Source: Butyricimonas paravirosa (lineage in GTDB: Bacteria; Bacteroidota; Bacteroidia; Bacteroidales; Marinifilaceae). Taken from it: DNA of 64,000 bases. Under the pieces are notes generated by a model. The model was given only the letters and a program-made list of their open reading frames with translations. It ran no database searches and was not told the DNA's origin. This document shows positions 19,698-28,868 of the stretch, piece by piece. How positions within the stretch are numbered: the first letter of the stretch is position 1; every line of letters starts with the position of its first letter. Position numbers and translations under genes: made by a program. The DNA lies in assembly GCF_032878955.1 (NCBI RefSeq), contig NZ_CP043839.1, positions 3,286,001 through 3,350,000 of the forward strand, in the 5' to 3' direction.

Positions 19698-21089
19698 ATG
19701 AAAAATATGAAGAATTTATTATTGATGTCTTGCTTGATATTCTGCTTGTCGGGTTGTCAGGATTGGTTGACGATTCAGCCGGAAACACAAGTGACAAAAG
19801 AAGATATGTTCAAGACACAGGGGGGATTTTATGATGCCTTGATCGGTTGTTATACTTTGATGCGGGACAACTATTCTCCGGATGCGAGTATGGTTGTCGG
19901 GGGAGTGGAGTATATGGCCAATCTTTGGATAACGGCTACGGATGGGGGAACGGCTTATGATTTTGCGTCTCATGATTATCGGGCAGACTTGGTTGAGATG
20001 AATTTGTCCCAGCTATTTTTGAAACAATACGAGATTATTGCAAACGTGAATACTTTGTTGGAGTATATTGATATTCAGAATAACGTATTGACGGAAGATG
20101 AAGAAGACCTGTATAAAGGGGAAGCTTTGGGATTACGGGCTTTTATTCATTTTGATTTGATTCGTTTGTGGGGGCCCATGCCAACTGGGATTGATGGAAA
20201 TCGGGATTATTTGCCCTACGTGACTACGGTTCAATTGGAGAATTATCCGTATTCTAATTATCAAGAGTATATGGCAAAACTTTGTGCAGATTTGGATTCG
20301 GCTGAATTGCTATTACAACGAGTAGACCTGATTGTAGCAAATGATAAGTCTGTATCATATCGTCAGAATCGGATGAATTATTATGCAGTACTTGGTCTGC
20401 AGGCACGAGTACATTTGTGGTTGGGCGAACATGATGAGGCTTTGCGTTATGCCCGGTTAGTAAAGGAAGCTACAGTTGCAGGAGAGAAAAAACAATTTGC
20501 TTTGGGGGTTGAAAATGATTTTCTGCGCTATGATAGGGTGTTGTATAGTAGTGAGCAATTGTTTGGAATAAGTCTTGAAGAATTTAATGATAATATGATT
20601 GCAGACGGTTCTTATGCTGCTTTTGAACAAAAAAGTACTAATCTGAGCGAATTGTATGCGGCGGAAGATATTCGTTTCCGGTATTTATGGTATACTGATG
20701 ATGGTGGGGGCCTTCGTTCTTCAAATAAATATGGTAATATGGCGTCATTTGACACCGAGAACCCGGCACCGACTAAAAGTGTTCCTTTGATCCGTTTGTC
20801 AGAGATGTATTTGATTATTGCGGAGTGTGCCGCTTTGGCGGAAGCGAATACGGTATATACTGAATTTTTAGCATCTCGGGGATTGACAACAACCGAATTG
20901 ACGGAAAGTAATAGACAGGAAATTATTCTACAGGAGTATTTAAAGGAGTTTTATGCGGAAGGACAAATGTTTTTCGTGTATAAACGCTTGGGAACGGTGA
21001 ATATGCGTTGGTCTTCCAGAATGTGTGGAGAGGACGTTTATGTGTTGCCACTACCGTTGCGGGAATTGAGTACGACTGAAAATTATTAA
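19698..21089 (+). CDS. SusD/RagB family substrate-binding lipoprotein, locus 1
   Basis: 463 residues with lipobox LSGC at Cys20 and the typical SusD opening CQDWLTIQPETQVTKEDMF. The helical TPR-like region includes EALGLRAFIHFDLIRLWGPMP and LSEMYLIIAECAAL, hallmarks of the RagB/SusD fold. It caps the SusC barrel on the cell surface and binds the ligand. Slightly shorter than the other SusD proteins here (481-527). An internal ATG at 19710 (MKNLLLM) would give an equally good signal peptide. Confidence 0.92.
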   Translation: MKNMKNLLLMSCLIFCLSGCQDWLTIQPETQVTKEDMFKTQGGFYDALIGCYTLMRDNYSPDASMVVGGVEYMANLWITATDGGTAYDFASHDYRADLVEMNLSQLFLKQYEIIANVNTLLEYIDIQNNVLTEDEEDLYKGEALGLRAFIHFDLIRLWGPMPTGIDGNRDYLPYVTTVQLENYPYSNYQEYMAKLCADLDSAELLLQRVDLIVANDKSVSYRQNRMNYYAVLGLQARVHLWLGEHDEALRYARLVKEATVAGEKKQFALGVENDFLRYDRVLYSSEQLFGISLEEFNDNMIADGSYAAFEQKSTNLSELYAAEDIRFRYLWYTDDGGGLRSSNKYGNMASFDTENPAPTKSVPLIRLSEMYLIIAECAALAEANTVYTEFLASRGLTTTELTESNRQEIILQEYLKEFYAEGQMFFVYKRLGTVNMRWSSRMCGEDVYVLPLPLRELSTTENY

Positions 21090-21101
21090 AAGAGAAGAAT
21101 T

Positions 21102-21923
21102 ATGATACGTAAATTGATATTGTCTTTATGTGTGGGCTTTTGTTGTTTGGCCTGCGAGGAGGCGTTACCCGATTATAATACAACTTGGAGTGGAGTTCAG
21201 TTTGTTTTAGGTGAAACCCTAAATCCAGAACGATTTAGTTATTCTTTTATTGGGAAAGAAGAGACGAGGATGATGGATACGATTTGGTTTACCGTACGGC
21301 CGCAAGGATTGTTACCGGAAAGGAGTAGTCGGATTAGGTTGGAGCAATATGAAGGGAAGGAGTGGAAATATATTTATGGAGAGGATGGTGCGATTGTAGA
21401 TTCTGTATTACGAGTTTTTCCCTATCAGGCAGAAGCGGGAGTACATTATGTAGCTTTTGATGATGAACGAATGGCAGAGTATTTGACTTTGGAGCCTGGA
21501 GAGTTGGAAGCTAAGATTCCGGTAATTGTTATGCGGGATAGATCTTTGCAAGACACGACGTTTACTCTTTTCTTTCATATCGTGGATTCGGAAGATTTGA
21601 AAGCGGGAGATGAAAAGTATTGTAATATCCAGTTGGGGATAGCCGATTGTTTGACCCGGCCGGCTGCTTGGAATAATTGGTTTTTTGCGGGTACTTGGAG
21701 TCAAACTCGTCATGAGTTCATGATTAGAGTAACAGGAGAGGACTGGGATGATGAATTTATAAATACACTTGACCTGGATCAAAAGAACTATTATTTGTAT
21801 GTGTTCAACCGAGAACTAAAGAAGGAGAATGCTGCACGAGCTGAAGAAGGATTACCTCCTTTGAGAGATGATCCTAATGATCCGAATACGGATATTACTT
21901 TCCCAACAGTCGCATTTATGTAA
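21102..21923 (+). CDS. DUF4843 family surface lipoprotein, locus 1
   Basis: 273 residues with lipobox LAC at Cys18. The order of beta-rich segments and the pattern DTIWFTVRPQGLL...RIRLEQ fit the DUF4843 family, which is encoded after susD and before a PKD-like gene in Bacteroidota. Twelve bases separate it from susD and 17 from the next gene, so it belongs to the operon. A second member occurs in locus 4. Probably an accessory surface protein of the SusCD complex; the ligand is unknown. Confidence 0.75.
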   Translation: MIRKLILSLCVGFCCLACEEALPDYNTTWSGVQFVLGETLNPERFSYSFIGKEETRMMDTIWFTVRPQGLLPERSSRIRLEQYEGKEWKYIYGEDGAIVDSVLRVFPYQAEAGVHYVAFDDERMAEYLTLEPGELEAKIPVIVMRDRSLQDTTFTLFFHIVDSEDLKAGDEKYCNIQLGIADCLTRPAAWNNWFFAGTWSQTRHEFMIRVTGEDWDDEFINTLDLDQKNYYLYVFNRELKKENAARAEEGLPPLRDDPNDPNTDITFPTVAFM

Positions 21924-21940
21924 CCAACAAAAAAGTAAAT

Positions 21941-23521
21941 ATGAAAAGATATATAATTATGATGATCTTTATGGCAGGATTGATATTCGTATCTTGTTAC
22001 GATAAAGATAATACTATTCATCGTATCCCGGATTTAGTAATAGAGAATGTTACTGGAGGTTCTGTGAAGACAGGAGAAGTAATTGAAATTACCCCTAAAT
22101 GTGTAATGGGTGGAGAGGAAGTCGAGTGTACTTATAATTGGTATCGTTATCGTGATACTGTGTTGGAATTAATCTCTGAAGATTCTCATTTAGAATGGCG
22201 GGTAGATACTGTAGGCTCCGTTACATTAGAAGTAGAAGCAACTCATGTTGAAAGTGGTATTCAGGCGGTTCTTACATTTTATTACTCCATCACCCCACGT
22301 ATTAATGGAGGCTGGCTAATATTGAAAGAGACTATGGATGGAAACACGGATATGGATGTTTCTTTAATTCAAGCTAATGGTATTGAGTTTGCGGCAGATC
22401 AGTTATCTTTAGCTTTAGGAGAACCGATGAAAGGAAAGCCTGTATCGTTACTTTATACAGAATCGTACCAATGGTATGATCCAGAAACCGGAACAACAGA
22501 AACGAAGCAAAAGTGTTTAATCCCGGTGAGTCAGAAAGATATTTTAATGTATCGAGTGGCAGATGAGAAGGTGTTGGCGAGAAATGAAGAGTTATTTTTT
22601 GAAATGCCAGATTTTGGATCTAGTAACATAAGTTCATTTATGCAATTAGCGCAATCAGGAGGATTGATATGTGATGGAAAAGCATACTTGAGATCCAATG
22701 TTGCGTTTATGCCGGCACTTTTGGGTAATTACCATTTGGCTCCTAATGTTGTTTGTTGGAAATATAATAATCCGATGTTGGTGTATGATGAGTTAAATAC
22801 ATCTTTTGGCCTGCTTGTTGGGTCAAGTAACTTCAGCACGACGATGGAAATTAAATATTTTGCTGATGATTATCAACCTGATGATGATTTGAGAATTTCT
22901 CCTAATAGAATGGATGCAGAATTGATTTATCTCGGTCAAACAGATAAAAGTATTCTTTCAGATCCTAATAAACAAGGATATGGAACGGCATATGCTTTAA
23001 TGAAAAAAAATGGTGATGCGAATAATTTATTATTATATGGGTTGACTGTGGCAGAGTGGTATAATGCTACTTACGGTCCGATTCGTTTTGCTCGGACAAT
23101 TCCGGTTTCTCGTTGTGAAGCTTTTGCTACTGCAGACTTTTATACGATGCATCAGACTAATAATTTGATTTATTTTATAAAAGATAATCAACTATCTTAT
23201 TATGATATTGATAATGATGAGTTCGTGGAAAATATTCATACTTTTGAAGGAGAGGTAACTTATTGTAAGTATATAGGTAATGATTATGATTACAATACAG
23301 CTACGTGGTTAGGAGAGTTGTATGAAAATAGGTTTGAGAGGCTTGTTGTAGCAACATCTTCCGGAACGAATTATACTGTGCATGTTTTTGATTGGTCGAT
23401 AAATGAAGGATTGACTCTTTTACCTAATGAGGAAGTGAAGGGGGAAGGAAAAGTACATTTTATGTTATGGTTCCCACGAAATACATCGAATTTCTTTAAT
23501 AGTATTTATAGATATAGTTAA
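21941..23521 (+). CDS. PKD-like family lipoprotein, locus 1
   Basis: 526 residues; lipobox VSC at Cys19. Residues about 30-120 read like a PKD/Ig-type beta domain (TYNWYRYRDTVLELISEDSHLEWRVDT), followed by a propeller-like remainder. The family is found immediately downstream of DUF4843 genes. A paralogue of similar length (535) lies in locus 4. Probably a surface glycan- or protein-binding accessory lipoprotein. It is the last gene before a hairpin that separates it from the thioredoxin and protease genes. Confidence 0.75.
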   Translation: MKRYIIMMIFMAGLIFVSCYDKDNTIHRIPDLVIENVTGGSVKTGEVIEITPKCVMGGEEVECTYNWYRYRDTVLELISEDSHLEWRVDTVGSVTLEVEATHVESGIQAVLTFYYSITPRINGGWLILKETMDGNTDMDVSLIQANGIEFAADQLSLALGEPMKGKPVSLLYTESYQWYDPETGTTETKQKCLIPVSQKDILMYRVADEKVLARNEELFFEMPDFGSSNISSFMQLAQSGGLICDGKAYLRSNVAFMPALLGNYHLAPNVVCWKYNNPMLVYDELNTSFGLLVGSSNFSTTMEIKYFADDYQPDDDLRISPNRMDAELIYLGQTDKSILSDPNKQGYGTAYALMKKNGDANNLLLYGLTVAEWYNATYGPIRFARTIPVSRCEAFATADFYTMHQTNNLIYFIKDNQLSYYDIDNDEFVENIHTFEGEVTYCKYIGNDYDYNTATWLGELYENRFERLVVATSSGTNYTVHVFDWSINEGLTLLPNEEVKGEGKVHFMLWFPRNTSNFFNSIYRYS

Positions 23522-23532
23522 TCATAATCGAG

Positions 23533-23562
23533 ACGGTTCCCTTTGGTGCGTGCGGGAACCGT
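23533..23562 (+). terminator. Hairpin between uptake genes and thioredoxin genes, locus 1
   Basis: A perfect 9-base stem ACGGTTCCC / GGGAACCGT with a 12-base loop, followed by TTCATTAAAATTT. The T-tract is weak, so it may reduce rather than stop read-through into the thioredoxin gene 22 bases downstream. Confidence 0.6.
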
Positions 23563-23583
23563 TTCATTAAAATTTCTACAGGG

Positions 23584-24672
23584 ATGAATAAGGTATTGTA
23601 TGTTTTTGTAGCATTTTTTATGCTGCAAGTGGGAGCTTTTGCTCAAACGAATTTCGAGGAATTGACGTTGGCTAAGGCGTTGGAGAAAGCAAAGGCTGAA
23701 AATAAATTAGTGTTTATAGACACGTATACATCGTGGTGTATGCCGTGCAAGTACATGGCGAACACGATATTTCCGAAATCGGAGATGGGAGAGTATTTGA
23801 ATCCTCGTTTTGTTTGCGTGAAGTTTAACACGGAAGAAGGGGAAGGTGCTGAAATTATGAAACGGTATGAGATTTCAGCTTTTCCGACATTTTTGATTTT
23901 GAATACAAAGGGGGAGGTTCAGCATAGGATTGTAGGAGGGAGTGAGACTGCGGAGGATTTTATCAAACGGGTTGCCGAGGGATTAGATGAGGATAAGGCG
24001 ATCGGGATTCTTGCGGCGAAATATGAAAAAGGTGATCGGGACGTGAAATTATTAGTGAAATATGCCCGTGCCTTGTTGGCTGTGGATGATCCTTTTACCG
24101 TACAAGTTGCGAACGAGTTAATATCTAAATTAAATGATTCACAACGGGTAGATTCGGCTTACTGGTTTATCTACGAACATCCTGTTCTGACACAAGTCGG
24201 ATCTCCTAATATGGAGTATTTACTGGCGAATGCGGAACGTTTTCAGAAAAGTATTGGGGCTGAGCGAGTGAACGAGAAAATTGCGACAGCTTTTGATCTT
24301 CAATTGACCAACATGATTACCGGTCGTGACCGCCAGAGTGGCATGGAGGCAATAGATAAGGTCGAGAAAGAGATGGAGAAATACGAGTTTCCGAGTAAAT
24401 CTCGTTTAAAATTGTTTGTTGAGATTGCCCGTGCCCAAAGAAGTGGGGACGTGGAAAAACTTTTACAGGTTTGTGAGAAGAATATACCCCAGATTGAGCA
24501 CGAGCATTTATTGGCAATGTTCTTCCCGTTGTCTTTGACGATTAAGCGTAATGGGAATGAAGACCAACAACAAAGAATATTGAAATTAGCGAAAACTTTG
24601 CTGGCTGAGACCACAAATGATAAGTTTAAATTCTCGTTAGGGCAATTCATCCCTTATGCTTTAGAGAAGTAA
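23584..24672 (+). CDS. Exported thioredoxin-fold protein, locus 1
   Basis: 362 residues with a type I signal peptide (ending GAFAQ). A thioredoxin domain at about 22-135 carries the redox motif Cys52-Met-Pro-Cys55 in SWCMPCKYM and the cis-proline segment AFPTFLIL. The remaining 220 residues are helical and unassigned. Such periplasmic thioredoxins act on disulfides of exported or imported proteins. A similar architecture (thioredoxin plus helical tail) appears at 37013 in locus 2. It starts a group of three co-directional genes coding for thioredoxin, serine protease and double thioredoxin. Confidence 0.85.
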   Translation: MNKVLYVFVAFFMLQVGAFAQTNFEELTLAKALEKAKAENKLVFIDTYTSWCMPCKYMANTIFPKSEMGEYLNPRFVCVKFNTEEGEGAEIMKRYEISAFPTFLILNTKGEVQHRIVGGSETAEDFIKRVAEGLDEDKAIGILAAKYEKGDRDVKLLVKYARALLAVDDPFTVQVANELISKLNDSQRVDSAYWFIYEHPVLTQVGSPNMEYLLANAERFQKSIGAERVNEKIATAFDLQLTNMITGRDRQSGMEAIDKVEKEMEKYEFPSKSRLKLFVEIARAQRSGDVEKLLQVCEKNIPQIEHEHLLAMFFPLSLTIKRNGNEDQQQRILKLAKTLLAETTNDKFKFSLGQFIPYALEK

Positions 24673-24687
24673 TTTTATAAATTCCAT

Positions 24688-25596
24688 ATGAGAAAATGTT
24701 GTTTGAAAGGATTGTGTGTCGGTTTACTTGCTGTTCTGCTCGGAACGGCAAGTTGCCGTGCGCAAGAAAAAGTTGTTTATCGGGATTATGACCGTTTAGG
24801 TTGGACTATTCTCGATTCATTGAAACGTCCGGGTGCAGCCTCTTTATTCAAGGGAATGAACACGTTAAAACTGGCTACTCGTATGTTGGAAGAGAATACG
24901 CCCGTGGATGTGGAACCTCGTCCTGCCGGGAAACGGGAATTAAAACCAAGGGCAATAATTGAACAGAGGCGGGAGAGCGTGTTAATGGTTTTTAAATATA
25001 TGCGGGCAACAGTTCACCCGGAGTACATCATGCCTTGGGCAACGGCTGTCGTTCTATCAGAAGACGGGGTATGCGTGACAAACAGCCATGTGTTGTGGCA
25101 ATTGATCGATACGTCGGCACGGTTGGATTTACGGGATAGTCTTCTTTTCGTGGCAACGGAGGCAGGAAAAATATATTCAATTTCTTCGGTACTCAGTTAT
25201 AACCGGAGTGGTGATTTGGCTTTTTTTAAAATAGATACTCGGGGCGAACGTCTGGTTCCGATGCCACTCGGGGAGGACCTTGCTGTTGGATCAAATGTTC
25301 ACGCTTTGACCCATCCGGCAGGCTACCCTTATGTTTACACAAGTGGGGTGGTATCTCGTACATTTATCAAAGAATCCGGTAATCCTTTTGGTAACCGGGT
25401 GGAAATCACGGCTGATTTTGCCAAGGGGTCTAGTGGGGGGCCGATTATGGACGACCGGGGAAATATGGTTGCAATGGTGTCTTGTCTGCACCCGATATAT
25501 TATGTCGATCAGCCTCCTTCTGATCGGCAAATGGGAATAAAGGAGTGTATACCGGTAAGTTCAATCGTACGATTGATGAGAAAATTGGAGAAATGA
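24688..25596 (+). CDS. Exported trypsin-like (S1C-type) serine protease
   Basis: 302 residues with an N-terminal signal sequence ending near SCRAQ; whether the Cys is lipidated is unclear, since the -3 residue is Thr rather than Leu. The chymotrypsin-fold triad is visible: His in VTNSHVLW, Asp in SGDLAFFKID and Ser in AKGSSGGPIMD. There is no PDZ domain after the catalytic domain, so it is shorter than DegP/HtrA. Located 15 bases after the thioredoxin gene and 19 bases before a double thioredoxin gene, it may cleave substrates opened by disulfide reduction; that link is inference. Confidence 0.8.
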   Translation: MRKCCLKGLCVGLLAVLLGTASCRAQEKVVYRDYDRLGWTILDSLKRPGAASLFKGMNTLKLATRMLEENTPVDVEPRPAGKRELKPRAIIEQRRESVLMVFKYMRATVHPEYIMPWATAVVLSEDGVCVTNSHVLWQLIDTSARLDLRDSLLFVATEAGKIYSISSVLSYNRSGDLAFFKIDTRGERLVPMPLGEDLAVGSNVHALTHPAGYPYVYTSGVVSRTFIKESGNPFGNRVEITADFAKGSSGGPIMDDRGNMVAMVSCLHPIYYVDQPPSDRQMGIKECIPVSSIVRLMRKLEK

Positions 25597-25615
25597 CTAT
25601 ATATAATTTCAAAAA

Positions 25616-27427
25616 ATGAGAATTCAAGAATTTTTATGGATAGTATGTTTCCTGCTGATGTCTTTATTTGTCCACGGGATTCCGGTGGATACGATGGAAC
25701 TGAAAATCGGGGATAGATGCCCTGCTTTTACTTTTGAAGATATGGAGGGACAGTCCAGATCTTTGGATGAATTTAAAGGGAAATATGTTTTTATTGACGT
25801 GTGGGCATCGTGGTGTTATCCTTGTCGAAAGGAATATCCTTACTTGCAAGAATTGGAAAAGAAATTTGAAGGACAAAATGTCGTGTTTGTGGGCATTTCC
25901 AGTGATCATGTCGTGTGGCGATGGAAAGGGGCCGTGGAAAACGGGAAAATGTCGGGAGAGCAGTGGTGGGTTGGAAATGATACTTCTTTCATAACGGCTT
26001 TTCGAGTAGACCGGATTCCTCGTTTTATCTTGTTGGATCGAAAAGGGCGAGTGTTGCGTTTAGAGATGACACGTCCTTCTGATCCTCGAACGGAAACAAT
26101 GTTACGACAATTGAAAGGAATAAAAAATGGTCCGTCTGCCCCACGAAAAGCAAAGAAGACGGTTGACTTGCGGGAGACCGCCTTCGAGTTTCAAATGCCA
26201 GAGAATGACACCCGGGAAGTCGCGTTGGAAACTTGCGATGGGGGGAGAATGAAATTGGAATTTGATGGTTCAAATAAGGCCGTTTGGAAAATGGCCCTGT
26301 CGGAAGGTGAATACGGGCGCCTTTGGGTAGGGGATAAGAAGTATACGGTATGGGTGGAACCCGGTAAATCTTGGCAAGCTAAATCTGTATTTAATGAATT
26401 GCATTTTGAAGGAGAGGGTGCGAGCATTAATAATTATTTGAATAGAAAACTTTATCGGGATATTCAATGGCGGGAATACGAACTGGAGGAAGAACCTTTC
26501 CGGGTTAGATTGCAAGAGATGACGGAAGAACGGGAGAATGCATTATTGGCAGCCGGGTTAGATGTGAATTTCACAAAACGAGAGAGAGAACGTATTCTCC
26601 ATGAGCGAAATTACCAGTTGGCTTTTTGGGTAATTATGGGGCATGGTGGGAAACAGGTGTCGGAAAAATCCCGCTCGGAATTAAGGCGTGTGGTCGTTGA
26701 GAAAAAAGAAGCTTGGGGAATCTTCGAGTATCCGGAATCCATTAGAAGAGCTTTATTTGCTTTCCACAATCTGGATGGACAAACGGGGGATGCTTATATC
26801 TTGCTAATGGAGGTGTTGAAAGAGGCGGAAAAGTACAGGGATAAGCGGTTGGTGGAAAATTTAGTGGTGAAGAGTGTCATGGAATATGTGAGAATATACG
26901 GTATGGAGAATATGGAAGAGATGGATCGAATTTTTCGGAAGAGGGTTCGTCGGGCAGATTATGTTGCGGAATATCAGCGTGTGTATGATGCAAATAAGGT
27001 CTTGTTCAAGGGACAACCTGCCGTGCCATTTACTTTTAAGGATATAGCCGGAAAAGAGGTAAGTTTATCGGATTTGAAAGGAAAATACGTGTATATTGAT
27101 GTATGGGCCACGTGGTGCGGGCCGTGTAATGCGGAAATACCTCATTTGAAAAAGTTGGAAGAGGAATTTGAGGGGCGAAACATCTGTTTTGTCAGTATTT
27201 CTTGTGATGATAGTCGGAAAGCATGGGAAAAATTTGTTCAGGCGAAACAATTGGGAGGAATCCAGGTACACATGGGGGGAGATAAGAGTTTTATGGAGGC
27301 GATCCGTTGTAAGGGGATTCCTCGGTTCATGTTAATTGACCGGGATGGCAAATTTTTAAATGCAAATATGCCGAGACCTTCTGACCAGAAAACATGGGAG
27401 ATCTTGAATGTTTTACCCGGATTGTAA
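25616..27427 (+). CDS. Double TlpA-like thioredoxin protein
   Basis: 603 residues with an N-terminal signal peptide. Two complete TlpA/ResA-type redox domains flank a long insert. The first (about 25-175) has Cys67-Tyr-Pro-Cys70 in WASWCYPC. The second (about 455-600) has Cys501-Gly-Pro-Cys504 in WATWCGPC. Both continue with the family features FVGISSDHV / FVSISCDDS and RIPRFILLDRKG / GIPRFMLIDRDG, so the protein contains an internal duplication. The middle (about 185-450) is helical and unassigned. Likely a periplasmic disulfide reductase. Last gene of locus 1, followed by a terminator. Confidence 0.87.
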   Translation: MRIQEFLWIVCFLLMSLFVHGIPVDTMELKIGDRCPAFTFEDMEGQSRSLDEFKGKYVFIDVWASWCYPCRKEYPYLQELEKKFEGQNVVFVGISSDHVVWRWKGAVENGKMSGEQWWVGNDTSFITAFRVDRIPRFILLDRKGRVLRLEMTRPSDPRTETMLRQLKGIKNGPSAPRKAKKTVDLRETAFEFQMPENDTREVALETCDGGRMKLEFDGSNKAVWKMALSEGEYGRLWVGDKKYTVWVEPGKSWQAKSVFNELHFEGEGASINNYLNRKLYRDIQWREYELEEEPFRVRLQEMTEERENALLAAGLDVNFTKRERERILHERNYQLAFWVIMGHGGKQVSEKSRSELRRVVVEKKEAWGIFEYPESIRRALFAFHNLDGQTGDAYILLMEVLKEAEKYRDKRLVENLVVKSVMEYVRIYGMENMEEMDRIFRKRVRRADYVAEYQRVYDANKVLFKGQPAVPFTFKDIAGKEVSLSDLKGKYVYIDVWATWCGPCNAEIPHLKKLEEEFEGRNICFVSISCDDSRKAWEKFVQAKQLGGIQVHMGGDKSFMEAIRCKGIPRFMLIDRDGKFLNANMPRPSDQKTWEILNVLPGL

Positions 27428-27449
27428 AAATAGTAGCGTGTGCTTTGTG

Positions 27450-27490
27450 AACCCGGACTTCCTTGCGAGTAGGAATTCCGGGTTTTGTTT
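27450..27490 (+). terminator. Terminator at the end of locus 1
   Basis: AACCCGGA-C-TTCC / GGAA-T-TCCGGGTT: 8 plus 4 base pairs around one mismatch, with a 9-base loop, followed by TTGTTT. Separates locus 1 from the aldolase-like gene. Confidence 0.75.
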
Positions 27491-27519
27491 GCACGGGAAC
27501 TCTTTTTCTTATACTTTTG
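27488..27519 (+). promoter_or_regulatory. Promoter of the class II aldolase-like gene
   Basis: TTTG at 27488-27491, 20 bases, TACTTTTG at 27512-27519: a full match to the Bacteroides primary promoter. It overlaps the tail of the preceding terminator and leaves a leader of about 10-16 bases. Confidence 0.55.
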
Positions 27520-27535
27520 AATAAAGTCTTATAAC

Positions 27536-28159
27536 ATGGTTATGGTTACGAAGGAACAGATTGATATTTTTGTGGCTCAATCCCATCGGTATGGGGATGC
27601 CAAATTGATGCTTTGCAGTAGTGGTAATTTATCTTGGCGAGTGGGAGACAAGATGCTGGTTTCCGGAACAGGTTCGTGGTTACCAGTTTTGACTCCGGAG
27701 AAAGTCGCCGTGTGTGATATTATGTCAGGGCAAGTGGAAAACGGGGTGCGTCCTTCTATGGAAAGTGTTTTTCATTTGGGTATATTGCGGGAGCGTCCGG
27801 AAGTGAACGTGGTGTTACATTTCCAATCGGAATACGCCACTGTGGTGGCTTGTATGAAAAATAAGCCGTCAGATTTTAACGTGACGTTGGAAGTTCCTTA
27901 TTATGTTGGTGAAGTGGCAGTTGTCCCCTATTATCGTCCCGGTTCTCTTGAATTGGCGAATGCCGTGATAGAGGCGATGAAGGGGCACGATGCTGTTTTG
28001 TTAAGTAATCACGGGCAAGTGGTATGCGGTCGTGACTTTGATGAAGTGCTTGCACGGGCTCTTTTCTTCGAGATGGCTTGTCGGATTATCGTCCAAAGTC
28101 GGATGGATTATACTGTGCTTAGTGCGAAAGATGTGAAAGATTTAAGGAAACATCTTTAG
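27536..28159 (+). CDS. Class II aldolase/adducin family protein with altered metal site
   Basis: 207 residues, cytoplasmic, of the size of L-fuculose-phosphate/L-ribulose-phosphate aldolase-epimerase proteins. Family landmarks: SSGNLSWRVGDKMLVSGTGSWL near the N-terminus, the catalytic-type Glu in RPSMESVFH, and SNHGQVVCG with the third metal-binding His. The usual HTHS ligand pair reads HFQS, so the second metal-binding His is Gln. The enzyme may bind metal differently or act on another substrate. It has its own promoter and terminator boundaries and does not appear to belong to the flanking SusCD loci. ATG at 27542 is an alternative start. Confidence 0.8.
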   Translation: MVMVTKEQIDIFVAQSHRYGDAKLMLCSSGNLSWRVGDKMLVSGTGSWLPVLTPEKVAVCDIMSGQVENGVRPSMESVFHLGILRERPEVNVVLHFQSEYATVVACMKNKPSDFNVTLEVPYYVGEVAVVPYYRPGSLELANAVIEAMKGHDAVLLSNHGQVVCGRDFDEVLARALFFEMACRIIVQSRMDYTVLSAKDVKDLRKHL

Positions 28160-28174
28160 AGAAAGGTTGATGAA

Positions 28175-28206
28175 TTTGTAGTTATAAAGTTTTATTTGCA
28201 TCTTTG
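28175..28206 (+). promoter_or_regulatory. Candidate promoter of the locus 2 sigma genes
   Basis: TTTG at 28175-28178, a 20-base spacer and CATCTTTG at 28199-28206; one mismatch (C for T) to TAnnTTTG. A GGGAGG sequence at 28228-28233 precedes the chosen start at 28244. Confidence 0.4.
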
Positions 28207-28243
28207 TATTGAGTGATGTTCAAAACGGGAGGTGCATAACTTT

Positions 28244-28810
28244 ATGGATACAGACCGATTCATCGAAAGTGTTAACAAAAAGCGTGAAAGTGCATGGCGG
28301 GAAATGTACCGGAAATACTATCCTGCGATGTGTAATTATGCGTCGAAAATTGTGAAAGATGATGCTTCCGCCGAAGATATTGTTCAAGATTGTTTTATTA
28401 AGATATGGGATTCCGGGACACAATTTCCTGATGTGCCTTCGCTGGTCGGTTATCTGTACCGGACAATTTACACACGAGCATTGAATTCCATTCGGGATAA
28501 GGGAATTGCACAAGCTTTATATGAAAAATGGGGAGATGCCGTTTTAGATGGGCAAGATGACGAAGTGATTCTGGAACTTGCCGTTGAAGAGGATGTTGTG
28601 AATAAATTCTACGAGGCGATAGATAAATTGTCGGAACAGCAACGGCAAGTATTGTTTATGAGCATGGAGGGGGCGAAAGTAAAGGATATTGCGGAGCAAC
28701 TTGGGATTAGCGAGAATTCCGTGAAAACCCAGAAGAAACGGGCCTATGCGTTTGTTCGCAATGAATTAGGAGAGAGTTTGGCGATGTTGATTTTCATTTT
28801 ATTCTCGTGA
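28244..28810 (+). CDS. ECF sigma factor, locus 2, first of two
   Basis: 188 residues from the ATG at 28244, preferred over the GTG at 28232 because it follows a GGGAGG ribosome binding sequence. Region 2 contains DASAEDIVQDCFIKIWDS, region 4 VKDIAEQLGISENSVKTQKKRAY. A second ECF gene follows after 58 bases, and only one fecR gene lies in this locus. The region 4 end (VKTQKK) resembles that of the locus 4 sigma more than its neighbour. It could be the partner of the FecR in locus 3, which lacks a sigma gene; this is inference. Confidence 0.87.
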   Translation: MDTDRFIESVNKKRESAWREMYRKYYPAMCNYASKIVKDDASAEDIVQDCFIKIWDSGTQFPDVPSLVGYLYRTIYTRALNSIRDKGIAQALYEKWGDAVLDGQDDEVILELAVEEDVVNKFYEAIDKLSEQQRQVLFMSMEGAKVKDIAEQLGISENSVKTQKKRAYAFVRNELGESLAMLIFILFS

Positions 28811-28868
28811 GTGAACGTGATTATTCGATTTTCTTACATAAATTTGTCCATACAATTTGAATGTACTC

